From an uncultured Dorea sp. (GTDB lineage: Bacteria > Bacillota > Clostridia > Lachnospirales > Lachnospiraceae): a DNA stretch of 64,000 nt. This document shows positions 37,079 to 46,405 of this stretch, in pieces. The stretch spans positions 1 through 64,000 of the forward strand of contig CAMSTW010000006.1 of assembly GCA_947063855.1 (NCBI GenBank). The letters run 5' to 3'. A program made the translations under genes and the position numbers. The notes below the pieces were generated by a model. It saw only the letters and a program-made list of their open reading frames with translations, did no database searches and was not told the DNA's origin. Positions within the stretch are counted from its first letter, which is position 1. Each line of letters begins with the position of its first letter.

Positions 37079-38098
37079 TCAGCGATTTGCATACATCTTC
37101 TCATAATAATTCTGATACTCCCCGGAGATGATGGTCTCCCACCACTCCTTGTTGTCCAGATACCACCGGATCGTCTTCTTAATACCGTCCGCAAACTTCG
37201 TCTCCGGAAGCCACCCCAGTTCACTGTGGATCTTCGCCGGGTCGATGGCGTAACGCATATCGTGTCCCTTACGGTCTGTCACATACGTGATCAGGCTCTC
37301 AGGCTTCCCCAATTCCTTACAGATGATCTTCACGATATCAATATTCTTCATCTCATTATGTCCGCCTATATTGTAGACTTCACCCACACGGCCCTTATGG
37401 ATGATCAGGTCGATCGCCTTACAATGATCCTCCACATAGAGCCAGTCGCGGACATTCTCGCCTTTGCCGTATACCGGCAGCGGCTTGTCATTCAATGCAT
37501 TTGCAATCATCAGCGGTATCAGCTTCTCCGGGAAATGATACGGCCCATAGTTGTTCGAACATCTGCTGATGGTCACAGGAAGTCCATAAGTCCTGTGATA
37601 TGCCAGCACCAGAAGATCTGCGGCCGCCTTGGATGAACTGTACGGGCTGCTGGTATGGATCGGCGTCTCCTCGGTAAAGAACAGATCCGGCCGGTCAAGA
37701 GGCAGGTCGCCGTACACTTCGTCTGTCGATACCTGGTGGTAGCGTGTGATACCATACTTCCTGCAGGCGTCCATCAGCACCGCCGTTCCCTTGATGTTCG
37801 TATCCAGGAACACCTCCGGGTTCTCGATAGAACGGTCCACATGGCTCTCCGCCGCAAAATTCACCACTACATCCGGATGTTCTTCCTCAAACAGACGATA
37901 CACAGCCTCACGGTCTGTAATGCTCTCCTTCACAAACCGGAAATTCGGACGATCCATTACCGGCTCAAGCGTCGACAGATTCCCCGCATAGGTCAGGCAG
38001 TCCAGACAGATGATTCTGTAATCCGGATACTTGTCAAGCATGTGAAACACAAAGTTACTTCCGATAAATCCGGCTCCGCCGGTCACTATAATATTCAT
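37079..38098 (-). CDS. rfbB: dTDP-glucose 4,6-dehydratase
   Basis: MNIIVTGGAGFIGSNFV, AESHVDRSIE, STDEVYGDL, YNIGGHNE. Confidence 0.96.
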   Translation of the reverse strand: MNIIVTGGAGFIGSNFVFHMLDKYPDYRIICLDCLTYAGNLSTLEPVMDRPNFRFVKESITDREAVYRLFEEEHPDVVVNFAAESHVDRSIENPEVFLDTNIKGTAVLMDACRKYGITRYHQVSTDEVYGDLPLDRPDLFFTEETPIHTSSPYSSSKAAADLLVLAYHRTYGLPVTISRCSNNYGPYHFPEKLIPLMIANALNDKPLPVYGKGENVRDWLYVEDHCKAIDLIIHKGRVGEVYNIGGHNEMKNIDIVKIICKELGKPESLITYVTDRKGHDMRYAIDPAKIHSELGWLPETKFADGIKKTIRWYLDNKEWWETIISGEYQNYYEKMYANR

Positions 38099-38128
38099 AT
38101 CTTCTCTCCTATCTCTTCTATAATAATA

Positions 38129-39025
38129 CTAATACAGTCCGTCCTGGAACTTGCCGTCCAGCACATCCTTCAGGTATTGCCCATACTGGTTCTTCTTCAG
38201 CACCTCATACACTTCCAGCACATCTTCCTTCGTGATCCAGCCGTTCAGATACGCGATCTCCTCCAGACATCCAATCTTACGGTGCTGGTGGGACTCCACA
38301 GTCTTCACGAAAGTTGTCGCATCCACAAGGCTCTCATGCGTCCCCGTATCAAGCCACGTGAACCCCTGCCCCAGAAGCTCTACGTTCAGCTTCTCATCCT
38401 CCAGGTATACCCGGTTCAGGTCTGTAATCTCGAGTTCTCCCCGCGCGCTGGGCTTCAGATTCTTCGCATACTCAACCACCTTATTATCGTAGAAATAAAG
38501 TCCGGTCACACAGTAGTTACTCTTTGGCTCTGACGGCTTCTCTTCTATAGAAACAGCCTTCCCCTCATGATTGAACTCCACGATACCAAAACGCTCCGGG
38601 TCATCCACATAATATCCGAATACCGTTGCTCCTTTTCCGGATTCGGCGTTCTTAACCGCCGCCTGTAAGCGCTTCTTAAGTCCGTGCCCTGCGAAGATAT
38701 TGTCTCCTAACACCATGGCAACCGGATCATCCCCGATGAATTCGGCGCCGATGATAAATGCCTGTGCCAGTCCGTCCGGGCTTGGCTGGACGGCATAAGA
38801 CAGGTGGACGCCAAACTGATGCCCGTCCCCTAAGAGCTCCTGAAACCGCGGCGTATCCTGGGGGGTTGAGATAATCAGGATATCCCTGATCCCGGCGTTC
38901 ATCAACACCGACATAGGGTAGTAGATCATCGGCTTGTCATAGATCGGCAAAAGCTGCTTGGACGTTACCATCGTCAACGGATACAGACGTGTACCGGATC
39001 CCCCTGCTAATATGATTCCCTTCAT
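38129..39025 (-). CDS. rfbA: Glucose-1-phosphate thymidylyltransferase
   Basis: [39 protein letters not shown]. Confidence 0.97.
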   Translation of the reverse strand: MKGIILAGGSGTRLYPLTMVTSKQLLPIYDKPMIYYPMSVLMNAGIRDILIISTPQDTPRFQELLGDGHQFGVHLSYAVQPSPDGLAQAFIIGAEFIGDDPVAMVLGDNIFAGHGLKKRLQAAVKNAESGKGATVFGYYVDDPERFGIVEFNHEGKAVSIEEKPSEPKSNYCVTGLYFYDNKVVEYAKNLKPSARGELEITDLNRVYLEDEKLNVELLGQGFTWLDTGTHESLVDATTFVKTVESHQHRKIGCLEEIAYLNGWITKEDVLEVYEVLKKNQYGQYLKDVLDGKFQDGLY

Positions 39026-39314
39026 AAATATAGAACCTCCTTACTTCCATAATAGTATTGTCTATAAAATTCCTGTATTTCATTCCTTCAATCTTATCTC
39101 TCTTAAGAGAAAATGTTCGGATATGGGCATATTATAACAGGTGACCTAAGGTTACCTTCAAGCCCTTTTTTTAATTTTTTGTACTTTTTAAACTTTTTTC
39201 GCTTCACCCGTTCCTTTATGCAACGTTTCGTTTATATTTGACACATTTTATGTTCTTTAATGCAACAATTGGTAAAATATACCAAATAAATTGCACAAAG
39301 GAGGAAAGCGTATT

Positions 39315-39674
39315 ATGGCATTCGATGAAAAACTAAAGGCCTTAAGGCTTGAAAACAATATGACACAGGACTACGTTGCAGAACAGATAAATGTCGCCCG
39401 CTCTACAATTGCCGGTTATGAGACCAAAAACCGCCAGCCGTCCCACGAAAAGCTGATGGCATTCGCCAGACTTTTTCACGTAAGCATCGACTATCTTCTT
39501 GATGACAATGAATGCTCCCGAATCGTCGTGACGGAAGCCCGGACACTCCCCGAAGACGCCAAGGCTCTGCTGACAAGATATCAGCGGCTCTCCATCCGCT
39601 CCAAGAAGGATCTGATGAAGCATCTTCATCTTCTGGAACTGCAGGATGAGCAGCGGGAACAGCGTAAGAATTAA
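39315..39674 (+). CDS. XRE-family transcriptional regulator
   Basis: LRLENNMTQDYVAEQINVARSTIAGYETKNRQPS...DYLLDDNE. Confidence 0.92.
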   Translation: MAFDEKLKALRLENNMTQDYVAEQINVARSTIAGYETKNRQPSHEKLMAFARLFHVSIDYLLDDNECSRIVVTEARTLPEDAKALLTRYQRLSIRSKKDLMKHLHLLELQDEQREQRKN

Positions 39675-39772
39675 GAGACAGGCTAAGAGGCGGCAAGGGA
39701 CTGTGTAAAATGACAACTTGACAGTCCCCCGCTCATACATTGGATCTCTTAGTGCTGCGCCTTGCCCTGGAA

Positions 39773-40954
39773 TCATCTTTTGCAGAGAAACACCCCTGCT
39801 TCCTTCGTAATCCGGAACCCACGGTCTGTCTTACGCTTCACATATGCTCTGAATTCCTTGTACCGTTCCGCTATATACTGTCCCTGGTTGCCATGACAGG
39901 ACAGCACATAAGAGATCAGCGGCTCCGGCCTGGGAACGATCAGACAGTCCTCATACATCCTCCATTCACAATCCGGGAAATCGTCTGCCAGGACCGCCCT
40001 GCCGTTCTCCATTCCGAACCGGTCATACAGCTTGTCTGCCGAGAGGACAATCCGGTCGTCAAATCCCTGCACCAGCTGACTGACCTCCTTCATATGATTG
40101 CGCCCATAGGCGCTGCAGAGGAATCTGCCGCCGGGCTTCAACACCCTTACTACCTCCCTGCACACCCTCTGGATATCATCACAATAGAACAGCACGTGAT
40201 TGGCGATCACAAGGTCAAAACAAGCCGCTTCACAGGGAATCTGCTGACAGTCAAAGCTCTTGTAAGAAAACCGCAGGTCCTCTGCGCCAATGGCACGGCG
40301 CGCATCTCTTAACATCCCTTCCGAGAGATCCGACAGCATGATCTCTGAATCCTCCGGCAGTTTCTCAAGATTCGTGGTCCAGAGCGTCCCGTCTCCGCAT
40401 CCAATCTCCAGTATCTTCATCCCCCGCCGGATCCCAAGCTGCTCATAGATCCAGGGAAACCAGCCCTTCTGATTCTGCGAATACAGATTGTGCAGATTGA
40501 TTCTCGCAGATATATTGGACGCGTCCTGATACTGGTTCCTTAGGCTCTTCTCCATTCCTGTCAGATGGATCAGGTTAAGCATCTGGTTCCAGTCGATCCC
40601 ATGCTTCTTGCGTATCTCCTCCGCCGTATCCCGTATGGCCTTCTCTACCAGCTGCATCTGCTCGATCTTATCCTGCACCAGCTTCAGCTGGATATTCAGG
40701 GAATTCATCATGTAATGGTCATCCACCTCGCCGATCAGCATCTCTTTTATGTCCTCCAGAGAAAACCCAAGATACTTCAGAAGAAGAACCTGCTGCAGCC
40801 TGGCAAAATCCTTATCTGTATAGAACCTTGCCCCCGCCTCACTTACATAAGAAGGCTTCAATATATCCTGTTTGTCATAATACCGGATCGTCCGCAGAGT
40901 CACATTCGCCATGCGGGCAAACTCACCGGAAGAATAGTAACCTGGTTTTTTCAT
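39773..40954 (-). CDS. MerR-family regulator fused to a SAM-dependent methyltransferase
   Basis: N-terminal MerR HTH (YSSGEFARMANVTLRTIRYYDKQDILKPS); C-terminal MKILEIGCGDGTLW...FDLVIANHVLFYCDD...VLKPGGRFLCS. Confidence 0.92.
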   Translation of the reverse strand: MKKPGYYSSGEFARMANVTLRTIRYYDKQDILKPSYVSEAGARFYTDKDFARLQQVLLLKYLGFSLEDIKEMLIGEVDDHYMMNSLNIQLKLVQDKIEQMQLVEKAIRDTAEEIRKKHGIDWNQMLNLIHLTGMEKSLRNQYQDASNISARINLHNLYSQNQKGWFPWIYEQLGIRRGMKILEIGCGDGTLWTTNLEKLPEDSEIMLSDLSEGMLRDARRAIGAEDLRFSYKSFDCQQIPCEAACFDLVIANHVLFYCDDIQRVCREVVRVLKPGGRFLCSAYGRNHMKEVSQLVQGFDDRIVLSADKLYDRFGMENGRAVLADDFPDCEWRMYEDCLIVPRPEPLISYVLSCHGNQGQYIAERYKEFRAYVKRKTDRGFRITKEAGVFLCKR

Positions 40955-41128
40955 AACACTCTTCTAAGCCCCCTTTTTCAGTTGTTTTCACTGCGTAATT
41001 ACTGCTATTATATCACAAGCCTCATAAAAGAAATATGTCTGCCGAAGAAAACATTTACTTTAGCGCATTATTTTGCTAATATATAAAGGTAATCTAAAGA
41101 GTACATATGAGAGAAAAGGAGGAACAAC

Positions 41129-42511
41129 ATGGTAGAAAAGCTCTTCAAATTGAAGGACAACAACACAGACATCCGGACAGAGGTACTGGCGGGTATCACC
41201 ACTTTTATGACGATGGCGTATATTCTCGCCGTGAATCCCAGTATCCTTGCGGTGACGGGAATGGATCAGGGGGCTGTGTTCACGGCGACGGCGCTGGCTT
41301 CGTTCATCGGCACGCTTCTGATGGCGTTTCTTGCGAATTATCCGTTTGCACTTGCACCCGGGATGGGGCTTAACGCCTATTTTGCATACACCGTAGTCCT
41401 TGGTATGGAATACGAGTGGGAGGTTGCACTTACGGCGGTATTCATCGAGGGAATCATATTTATCGTCCTGTCTCTTACCAATGTACGCGAGGCGATTTTC
41501 AATGCAATCCCCATGAACCTGAAGGCGGCGGTCAGTGTCGGCATCGGCCTGTTCATCGCATTTATCGGTCTTCAGAACGCGAATATCGTAATCGGCGGCG
41601 CGACTCTGGTGGAGTTGTTCTCCATAGACGGATATAATCTTGCGAACGGAGTGAACGCAGGCTTTCATGATGTAGGGATCACGGTTCTGCTTGCGGTTGC
41701 GGGCGTGATCATTACCGGTATCCTGGTCATTAAGAATATCAAGGGAAATATCCTGTGGGGAATCCTGATTACCTGGATTCTTGGAATCATCTGCCAGTTT
41801 GCCGGAATCTATGTCCCCAATCCGGAGCTTGGTTTCTACGGACTTCTTCCTGATTTTAGCAGCGGACTGTCTGTGCCAAGTATCCTGCCGGTTTTCGGTA
41901 AGCTTAAGTTTGACGGGATATTTACTCTGAATTTTGCCGTCGTGATCTTTGCATTTTTATTTGTAGACATGTTCGACACCATCGGGACGCTGATCGGCGT
42001 CGCTTCTAAGGCAGACATGCTGGACAAAGAAGGAAAACTGCCAAGGATCAAGGGCGCGCTTATGGCCGACGCGGTCGCCACCACTGCGGGCGCAGTGCTT
42101 GGTACGACTACTACGACCACCTTCGTCGAGAGCGCTTCCGGCGTGACAGAGGGCGGCAAGACAGGACTTACATCCGTGACCACGGCAATCCTGTTTGGGC
42201 TGGCATTGTTCCTGTCCCCGATCTTCCTTGCAATCCCGTCCTTTGCAACGGCTCCAGCCCTGATCGTTGTCGGCTTCTATATGCTGACGAACGTGGTGAA
42301 CATTGATTTCAATGATATCTCCGAGGCCCTTCCGTGTTATATCTGTATTGCGGCAATGCCGTTCTTCTACAGTATATCTGAAGGAATCTCCATGGGCGTA
42401 ATCTCTTACGTGGCGTTGAATCTTGTTACAGGGAAAGCAAAAGCGAAAAAAATCAGTGTGCTGATGTATGTACTGGCGGTACTGTTTGTCCTGAAATATA
42501 TATTCCTGTAA
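41129..42511 (+). CDS. NCS2-family purine permease (AzgA/PbuG-like)
   Basis: EVLAGITTFMTMAYILAVNPSIL, GMGLNAYFAYTV, TTTTTFVESASGVTEGGKTGLTSV. Confidence 0.95.
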   Translation: MVEKLFKLKDNNTDIRTEVLAGITTFMTMAYILAVNPSILAVTGMDQGAVFTATALASFIGTLLMAFLANYPFALAPGMGLNAYFAYTVVLGMEYEWEVALTAVFIEGIIFIVLSLTNVREAIFNAIPMNLKAAVSVGIGLFIAFIGLQNANIVIGGATLVELFSIDGYNLANGVNAGFHDVGITVLLAVAGVIITGILVIKNIKGNILWGILITWILGIICQFAGIYVPNPELGFYGLLPDFSSGLSVPSILPVFGKLKFDGIFTLNFAVVIFAFLFVDMFDTIGTLIGVASKADMLDKEGKLPRIKGALMADAVATTAGAVLGTTTTTTFVESASGVTEGGKTGLTSVTTAILFGLALFLSPIFLAIPSFATAPALIVVGFYMLTNVVNIDFNDISEALPCYICIAAMPFFYSISEGISMGVISYVALNLVTGKAKAKKISVLMYVLAVLFVLKYIFL

Positions 42512-42559
42512 GAAAGAGCCGTATCATTACAGGCGCCAAAGCAACGATTCACATATGAA

Positions 42560-42606
42560 CGGGGAACGTGCATCTGTCCCGGCATGGGAATACTGCACGT
42601 TCCCCG
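42560..42606. repeat. Perfect 13-bp-arm palindrome with inner hairpin
   Basis: CGGGGAACGTGCA ... TGCACGTTCCCCG, inner TCCCggcaTGGGA. Confidence 0.85.
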
Positions 42607-42866
42607 TCGCAGTCCGCCGATAAAACAGAAGACGTCCCCTCATGTCAATTCGACTATATCTTCGCCTTTTTCACCGTTCTTTTTATCAAAATCTTATTTA
42701 ATTTTCGGTTCTCAGAACATATGTTTTCGTTATTTTGTATAATAATTTTTTATTATCCTTTATTTCGATATTCATATTAACGAACTCCATGATGCGTGGT
42801 ATACTCCTTTTATCAATATTACTTCTGACCAACAGAGTCAGACAAGCAAAAGGAGGTTTTTATTTT

Positions 42867-44141
42867 ATGAAAAAGTTAGCAGCACTATCTTTGATCCTGT
42901 CCATGATGTGTGGATTGGCGGCATGCGGCAGCAGCGGCGGCGGGTCATCCGAAGGGGGATCGGATGCCAAGGATGAAGGGGGATCCGACGGCAAGGTATC
43001 CATCAACGTTATTGCCGCACAGTACGGCCAGAACACCAAGACATGGTGGGAAGACTTCGTTAAGGATTTCACGGCAGAGCATTCCGACATTGACCTTACG
43101 GTAGAGGTTGAGTCATGGAATGACATCTATACGGTAGTGAATACCCGTATTTCCAACAACGATGCACCCGATATTCTGAATATCGACGTATTTGCCAATT
43201 ATCAGGCGGACGATCTTCTTCTTCCGGCAGAGGATTTTGTATCTAAGGAGACTTATGACAAGATGTACCCGGCGTTCCTGGAGCAGTCCGACGTAGACGG
43301 CACGATCTGGGCGATTCCGGATCTGGCTTCCGCCCGTGCGTTATATTACAACGCGGACATCCTGAAAGATGCGCAAGTAGAGGTGCCTACCACCTGGGAT
43401 GAGCTGACAGAAGCATGTAAGGCAATCAAGGCCCACGACTCTAAGATCTATCCGTGGGGCATTGATATGACGACTGACGAAGGGCAGGCAGCGTTCGCTT
43501 ACTACACATGGAACAACGGCGGCGGATTCGTAGACGACGAAGGCAACTGGACGCTGAACAGCGACAAGAATGTAGAAGCCATCGAGTATGCCGTACAGAT
43601 GGTTAAGGACGGCTATACCAACAGCGATCCGGCCAACGACACCCGTTATGACCTGCAGGATATGTTTGGCGCAGGACAGGTTGCCATGATGATTGGTCCG
43701 AACAGTATTCCTACATACATTGCCGACGGCGGCTATTCCGTTAATTACGGGGTTGCTCCGATTCCGACGAACGGCGGCGTTGATTCTGTTTCCGCAGGTG
43801 TTATGGACCGTTTTATGTGCTTCGACAATGAATACTCTGACGCCGAACTGGAAGCGATCAAGACCTTCTTCGATTTCTTCTATGAGGATGAGCGTTACTC
43901 AGAGTGGGTTCTGATGGAAGGTTTCCTGCCTGCTACAATCAGCGGCGGCGAGATTCTTGCGAAGCAGGACGAGAGCATGGCAAGCTGGGTTGATATCGTA
44001 GGAAGTTGTAACTTCTACCCGACTGCAAAGACCGAATGGGATGATGTAAAGCAGGGCGTTATCAATGTTGAGCAGCAGGCATTACTTGGGGGAAATGTCA
44101 AGGAGCTGTTAGACGAACTTCAGAATGAGATTGCAGAATAA
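42867..44141 (+). CDS. Extracellular solute-binding lipoprotein, sugar ABC transporter
   Basis: MKKLAALSLILSMMCGLAACGSSGG; RBS AAGGAGG; followed by two sugar permeases. Confidence 0.94.
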   Translation: MKKLAALSLILSMMCGLAACGSSGGGSSEGGSDAKDEGGSDGKVSINVIAAQYGQNTKTWWEDFVKDFTAEHSDIDLTVEVESWNDIYTVVNTRISNNDAPDILNIDVFANYQADDLLLPAEDFVSKETYDKMYPAFLEQSDVDGTIWAIPDLASARALYYNADILKDAQVEVPTTWDELTEACKAIKAHDSKIYPWGIDMTTDEGQAAFAYYTWNNGGGFVDDEGNWTLNSDKNVEAIEYAVQMVKDGYTNSDPANDTRYDLQDMFGAGQVAMMIGPNSIPTYIADGGYSVNYGVAPIPTNGGVDSVSAGVMDRFMCFDNEYSDAELEAIKTFFDFFYEDERYSEWVLMEGFLPATISGGEILAKQDESMASWVDIVGSCNFYPTAKTEWDDVKQGVINVEQQALLGGNVKELLDELQNEIAE

Positions 44142-44150
44142 GATTTTATA

Positions 44151-44176
44151 ACGGGGCGGTATCCCGTCCCGTTTTT
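44151..44176 (+). terminator. Intrinsic terminator 1 between binding protein and permease genes
   Basis: ACGGGGCGG-TATC-CCGTCCCGT-TTTT. Confidence 0.8.
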
Positions 44177-44184
44177 CCGGCTTA

Positions 44185-44212
44185 CCCCGCAGCAGGCTGC
44201 GGGGTTTTGTTT
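44185..44212 (+). terminator. Intrinsic terminator 2 between binding protein and permease genes
   Basis: CCCCGCAGC-AG-GCTGCGGGG-TTTTGTTT. Confidence 0.8.
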
Positions 44213-44248
44213 ATAAAATTTATCGTAGATTACAAGGGAGGTGTCCCC

Positions 44249-45130
44249 GTGAAAAACAAAACTTTTCGCAAGGCAGAACCTTATATCTGGATTCTGCCAA
44301 GTATTATCCTGATGGCGGTCTTTATCTTAATTCCTATCATCTTCGTCTTCAGGATGTCATTAAGCGAAGTCAGCAAGGCCGGTATTATCCGAGGATTTTC
44401 CGGTTTTGCCAACTTCACCAAGGTAATGAACAGTTCCGCGTTCAAGCTGGTCCTTCGCAATACGATTGTCTGGACCGTCGCCGTAGTGGTACTGTCCACA
44501 GTGCTGGGCTTCATACTTGCCCTGATACTGAACAACGAATTTCGCGGTCGTAAGATTGCCCGGGCCGTCATGGTATTCCCGTGGGCAACGACGCTGGTTA
44601 TCCAGGCAAGCGCATGGAAGTTCATCATTGACACTGACTATGGTACACTGAATACCTTACTGCTCAGGCTGGGGCTTATAGATCAGGGCATTAACTGGAC
44701 GCCTACTGCGGAAGCATATTTTACATGGGAGATTGCCTGTGGTATCTTTGTAACCATTCCATTTGTAACCTTCTGTGTCCTCTCTGGCCTGCAGAGTATC
44801 GACACGACTTATTATGAAGCGGCAACAGTGGATGGGGCCAATTACTGGCAGCAGCTCTTCCAGATTACCATGCCGCTGGTTCGTTCTTCCCTGACCGTAA
44901 GTACGGTGTTGAACATCATCTATGTCTTCAACTCCTTCCCGATCATCTGGACGATCACCAAGGGCGACCCCGCCAACCATACGGACACATTGGTTACATA
45001 CTTGTATAAACTGGCATTCTATAACGGCAAGCAGGGGCAGGCTGCCGCTGTTTCCGTAATCGGTTTCACGATCCTGCTGATTTGCGCCAGTGTATACATG
45101 GTCTATACGCTGCGGAAAGGAGATGAATAA
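44249..45130 (+). CDS. Sugar ABC transporter permease (MalF-like)
   Basis: Six-TM permease, EAA-like YYEAATVDGANYWQQLFQITMPLVRSSL. Confidence 0.93.
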   Translation: MKNKTFRKAEPYIWILPSIILMAVFILIPIIFVFRMSLSEVSKAGIIRGFSGFANFTKVMNSSAFKLVLRNTIVWTVAVVVLSTVLGFILALILNNEFRGRKIARAVMVFPWATTLVIQASAWKFIIDTDYGTLNTLLLRLGLIDQGINWTPTAEAYFTWEIACGIFVTIPFVTFCVLSGLQSIDTTYYEAATVDGANYWQQLFQITMPLVRSSLTVSTVLNIIYVFNSFPIIWTITKGDPANHTDTLVTYLYKLAFYNGKQGQAAAVSVIGFTILLICASVYMVYTLRKGDE

Positions 45131-45133
45131 TAT

Positions 45134-45982
45134 ATGACAAAGAAATCCAGTTCTCCTAAAAGGATAGTCCTTCGTATCCTGCTGTATGTGGTAGTAATCA
45201 TAGTATGCATCGTTACACTGTATCCTTATTTTGCCATGTTCTGTACTGCTCTTAAGAACCGGGCGGAGATCTTCTCCATGAACGGCACCATACTCCCGAT
45301 TACGGCTGTCTGGTCCAATTTCATAGATATCTGGCATCGTGCTCCTATGGCTAACTATATGCTGAATTCGCTTATGATTGCCGGAGGCTCCACAATCATC
45401 GCCATGCTCTGCGGGATTCCTGCCGCTTATGCGTTGGCACGTATGAAGTTCAAGGGTCAGACCATCTTTCTGGGATTTGTCATCGTCTCCCAGATGTTCG
45501 CTCCGGTCGTGTTGTTGATTGGTATCTATAAGGTAATGTCCATCCTGAGCCTGACGGACAGCATCATCGGTTTGATCTTCATCAATGCGGCGTTTAACCA
45601 GGCGTTTACCATATGGCTGCTGCGCGGAACCTTCATAGGTATCTCTGTAGAGATGGAACAGGCGGCGACCATCGACGGCTGTAACCGGCTTCAGGGCATG
45701 ACGAAGGTCCTGCTTCCTGTAGCGGCTCCGGGGATTGTTACGACTCTGATCTTCATCTTCATTAACGCGTGGAACGAGTACACGGTTGCACTGTGCCTGA
45801 TCTCAACCAGCGAACGTGAGCCTCTGACCGTAGGTATCAATGTATTCAACGGATACAATATGATCGAATGGCAGTATCTGTTTGCCGCATCGCTCTTTGC
45901 AATCGTTCCTGTCGTAATCCTGTTCATGGGAATCGAGAAGAATCTGGTAAGCGGTCTTGCTTCCGGCGGTGTGAAGGGTTAA
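45134..45982 (+). CDS. Carbohydrate ABC transporter permease (MalG-like)
   Basis: EQAATIDGCNRLQGMTKVLLPVAAPGIVTTLIFIFINAWNEY. Confidence 0.94.
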   Translation: MTKKSSSPKRIVLRILLYVVVIIVCIVTLYPYFAMFCTALKNRAEIFSMNGTILPITAVWSNFIDIWHRAPMANYMLNSLMIAGGSTIIAMLCGIPAAYALARMKFKGQTIFLGFVIVSQMFAPVVLLIGIYKVMSILSLTDSIIGLIFINAAFNQAFTIWLLRGTFIGISVEMEQAATIDGCNRLQGMTKVLLPVAAPGIVTTLIFIFINAWNEYTVALCLISTSEREPLTVGINVFNGYNMIEWQYLFAASLFAIVPVVILFMGIEKNLVSGLASGGVKG

Positions 45983-46021
45983 TCTTTTTCTGTGTTTGAC
46001 GGACATATTATAAAACAGTCT

Positions 46022-46065
46022 GAGGCTGTCAGAAACTGCTGTTTCCGCAATTTTCTGACAGCCTC
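46022..46065 (+). terminator. Palindrome/terminator-like hairpin after the ABC operon
   Basis: GAGGCTGTCAGAAA ... TTTCTGACAGCCTC. Confidence 0.55.
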
Positions 46066-46210
46066 TTAACGTCAAAATCCCTGCCCGCAAATGCTTCCGG
46101 CACCGGACTGATCCTTAAGAACCCATTCGTCATCAAATATTCTTTTTCATCTTGACAAGAACCGACGCATATGATATTCTATAAAAACTCTTTGCACTGC
46201 ATATAATCTA

Positions 46211-46297
46211 CAGTACAAACTGAACAGACCGTGACCAGGCGTCATGGAGTCGGGTCACAGAAGTGACAGTGGAATCTTTCATCCACGGGACAGTAGT
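46211..46297 (+). ncRNA. NiCo (czcD) riboswitch aptamer
   Basis: aaCTGAACAGACCGTGACCAGGCGTCATGGAGTCGGGTCACAGAAGTGACAGTGGAATCTTTCATCCACGGGACAGT matches the NiCo layout; directly upstream of a CDF exporter. Confidence 0.88.
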
Positions 46298-46326
46298 TGC
46301 CAATACTGATCGTGGGTGTTTTTTTA
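46280..46326 (+). terminator. Riboswitch expression-platform terminator
   Basis: CATCCACGGGACAG ... CTGATCGTGGGTGTTTTTTT shares its 5' arm with the aptamer 3' region. Confidence 0.82.
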
Positions 46327-46405
46327 TTCTTTTCTCAGTATTCACTGAAAACCTCCACAGAATATCGAGTGCCATAGAGATTTTAAAAATAAAGAGGTGA
46401 CTGAT

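Noticed and set aside
40960-41128. Possible purine riboswitch before the NCS2 permease
   Set aside because: No purine-aptamer signature or paired loops were recognised in the leader.
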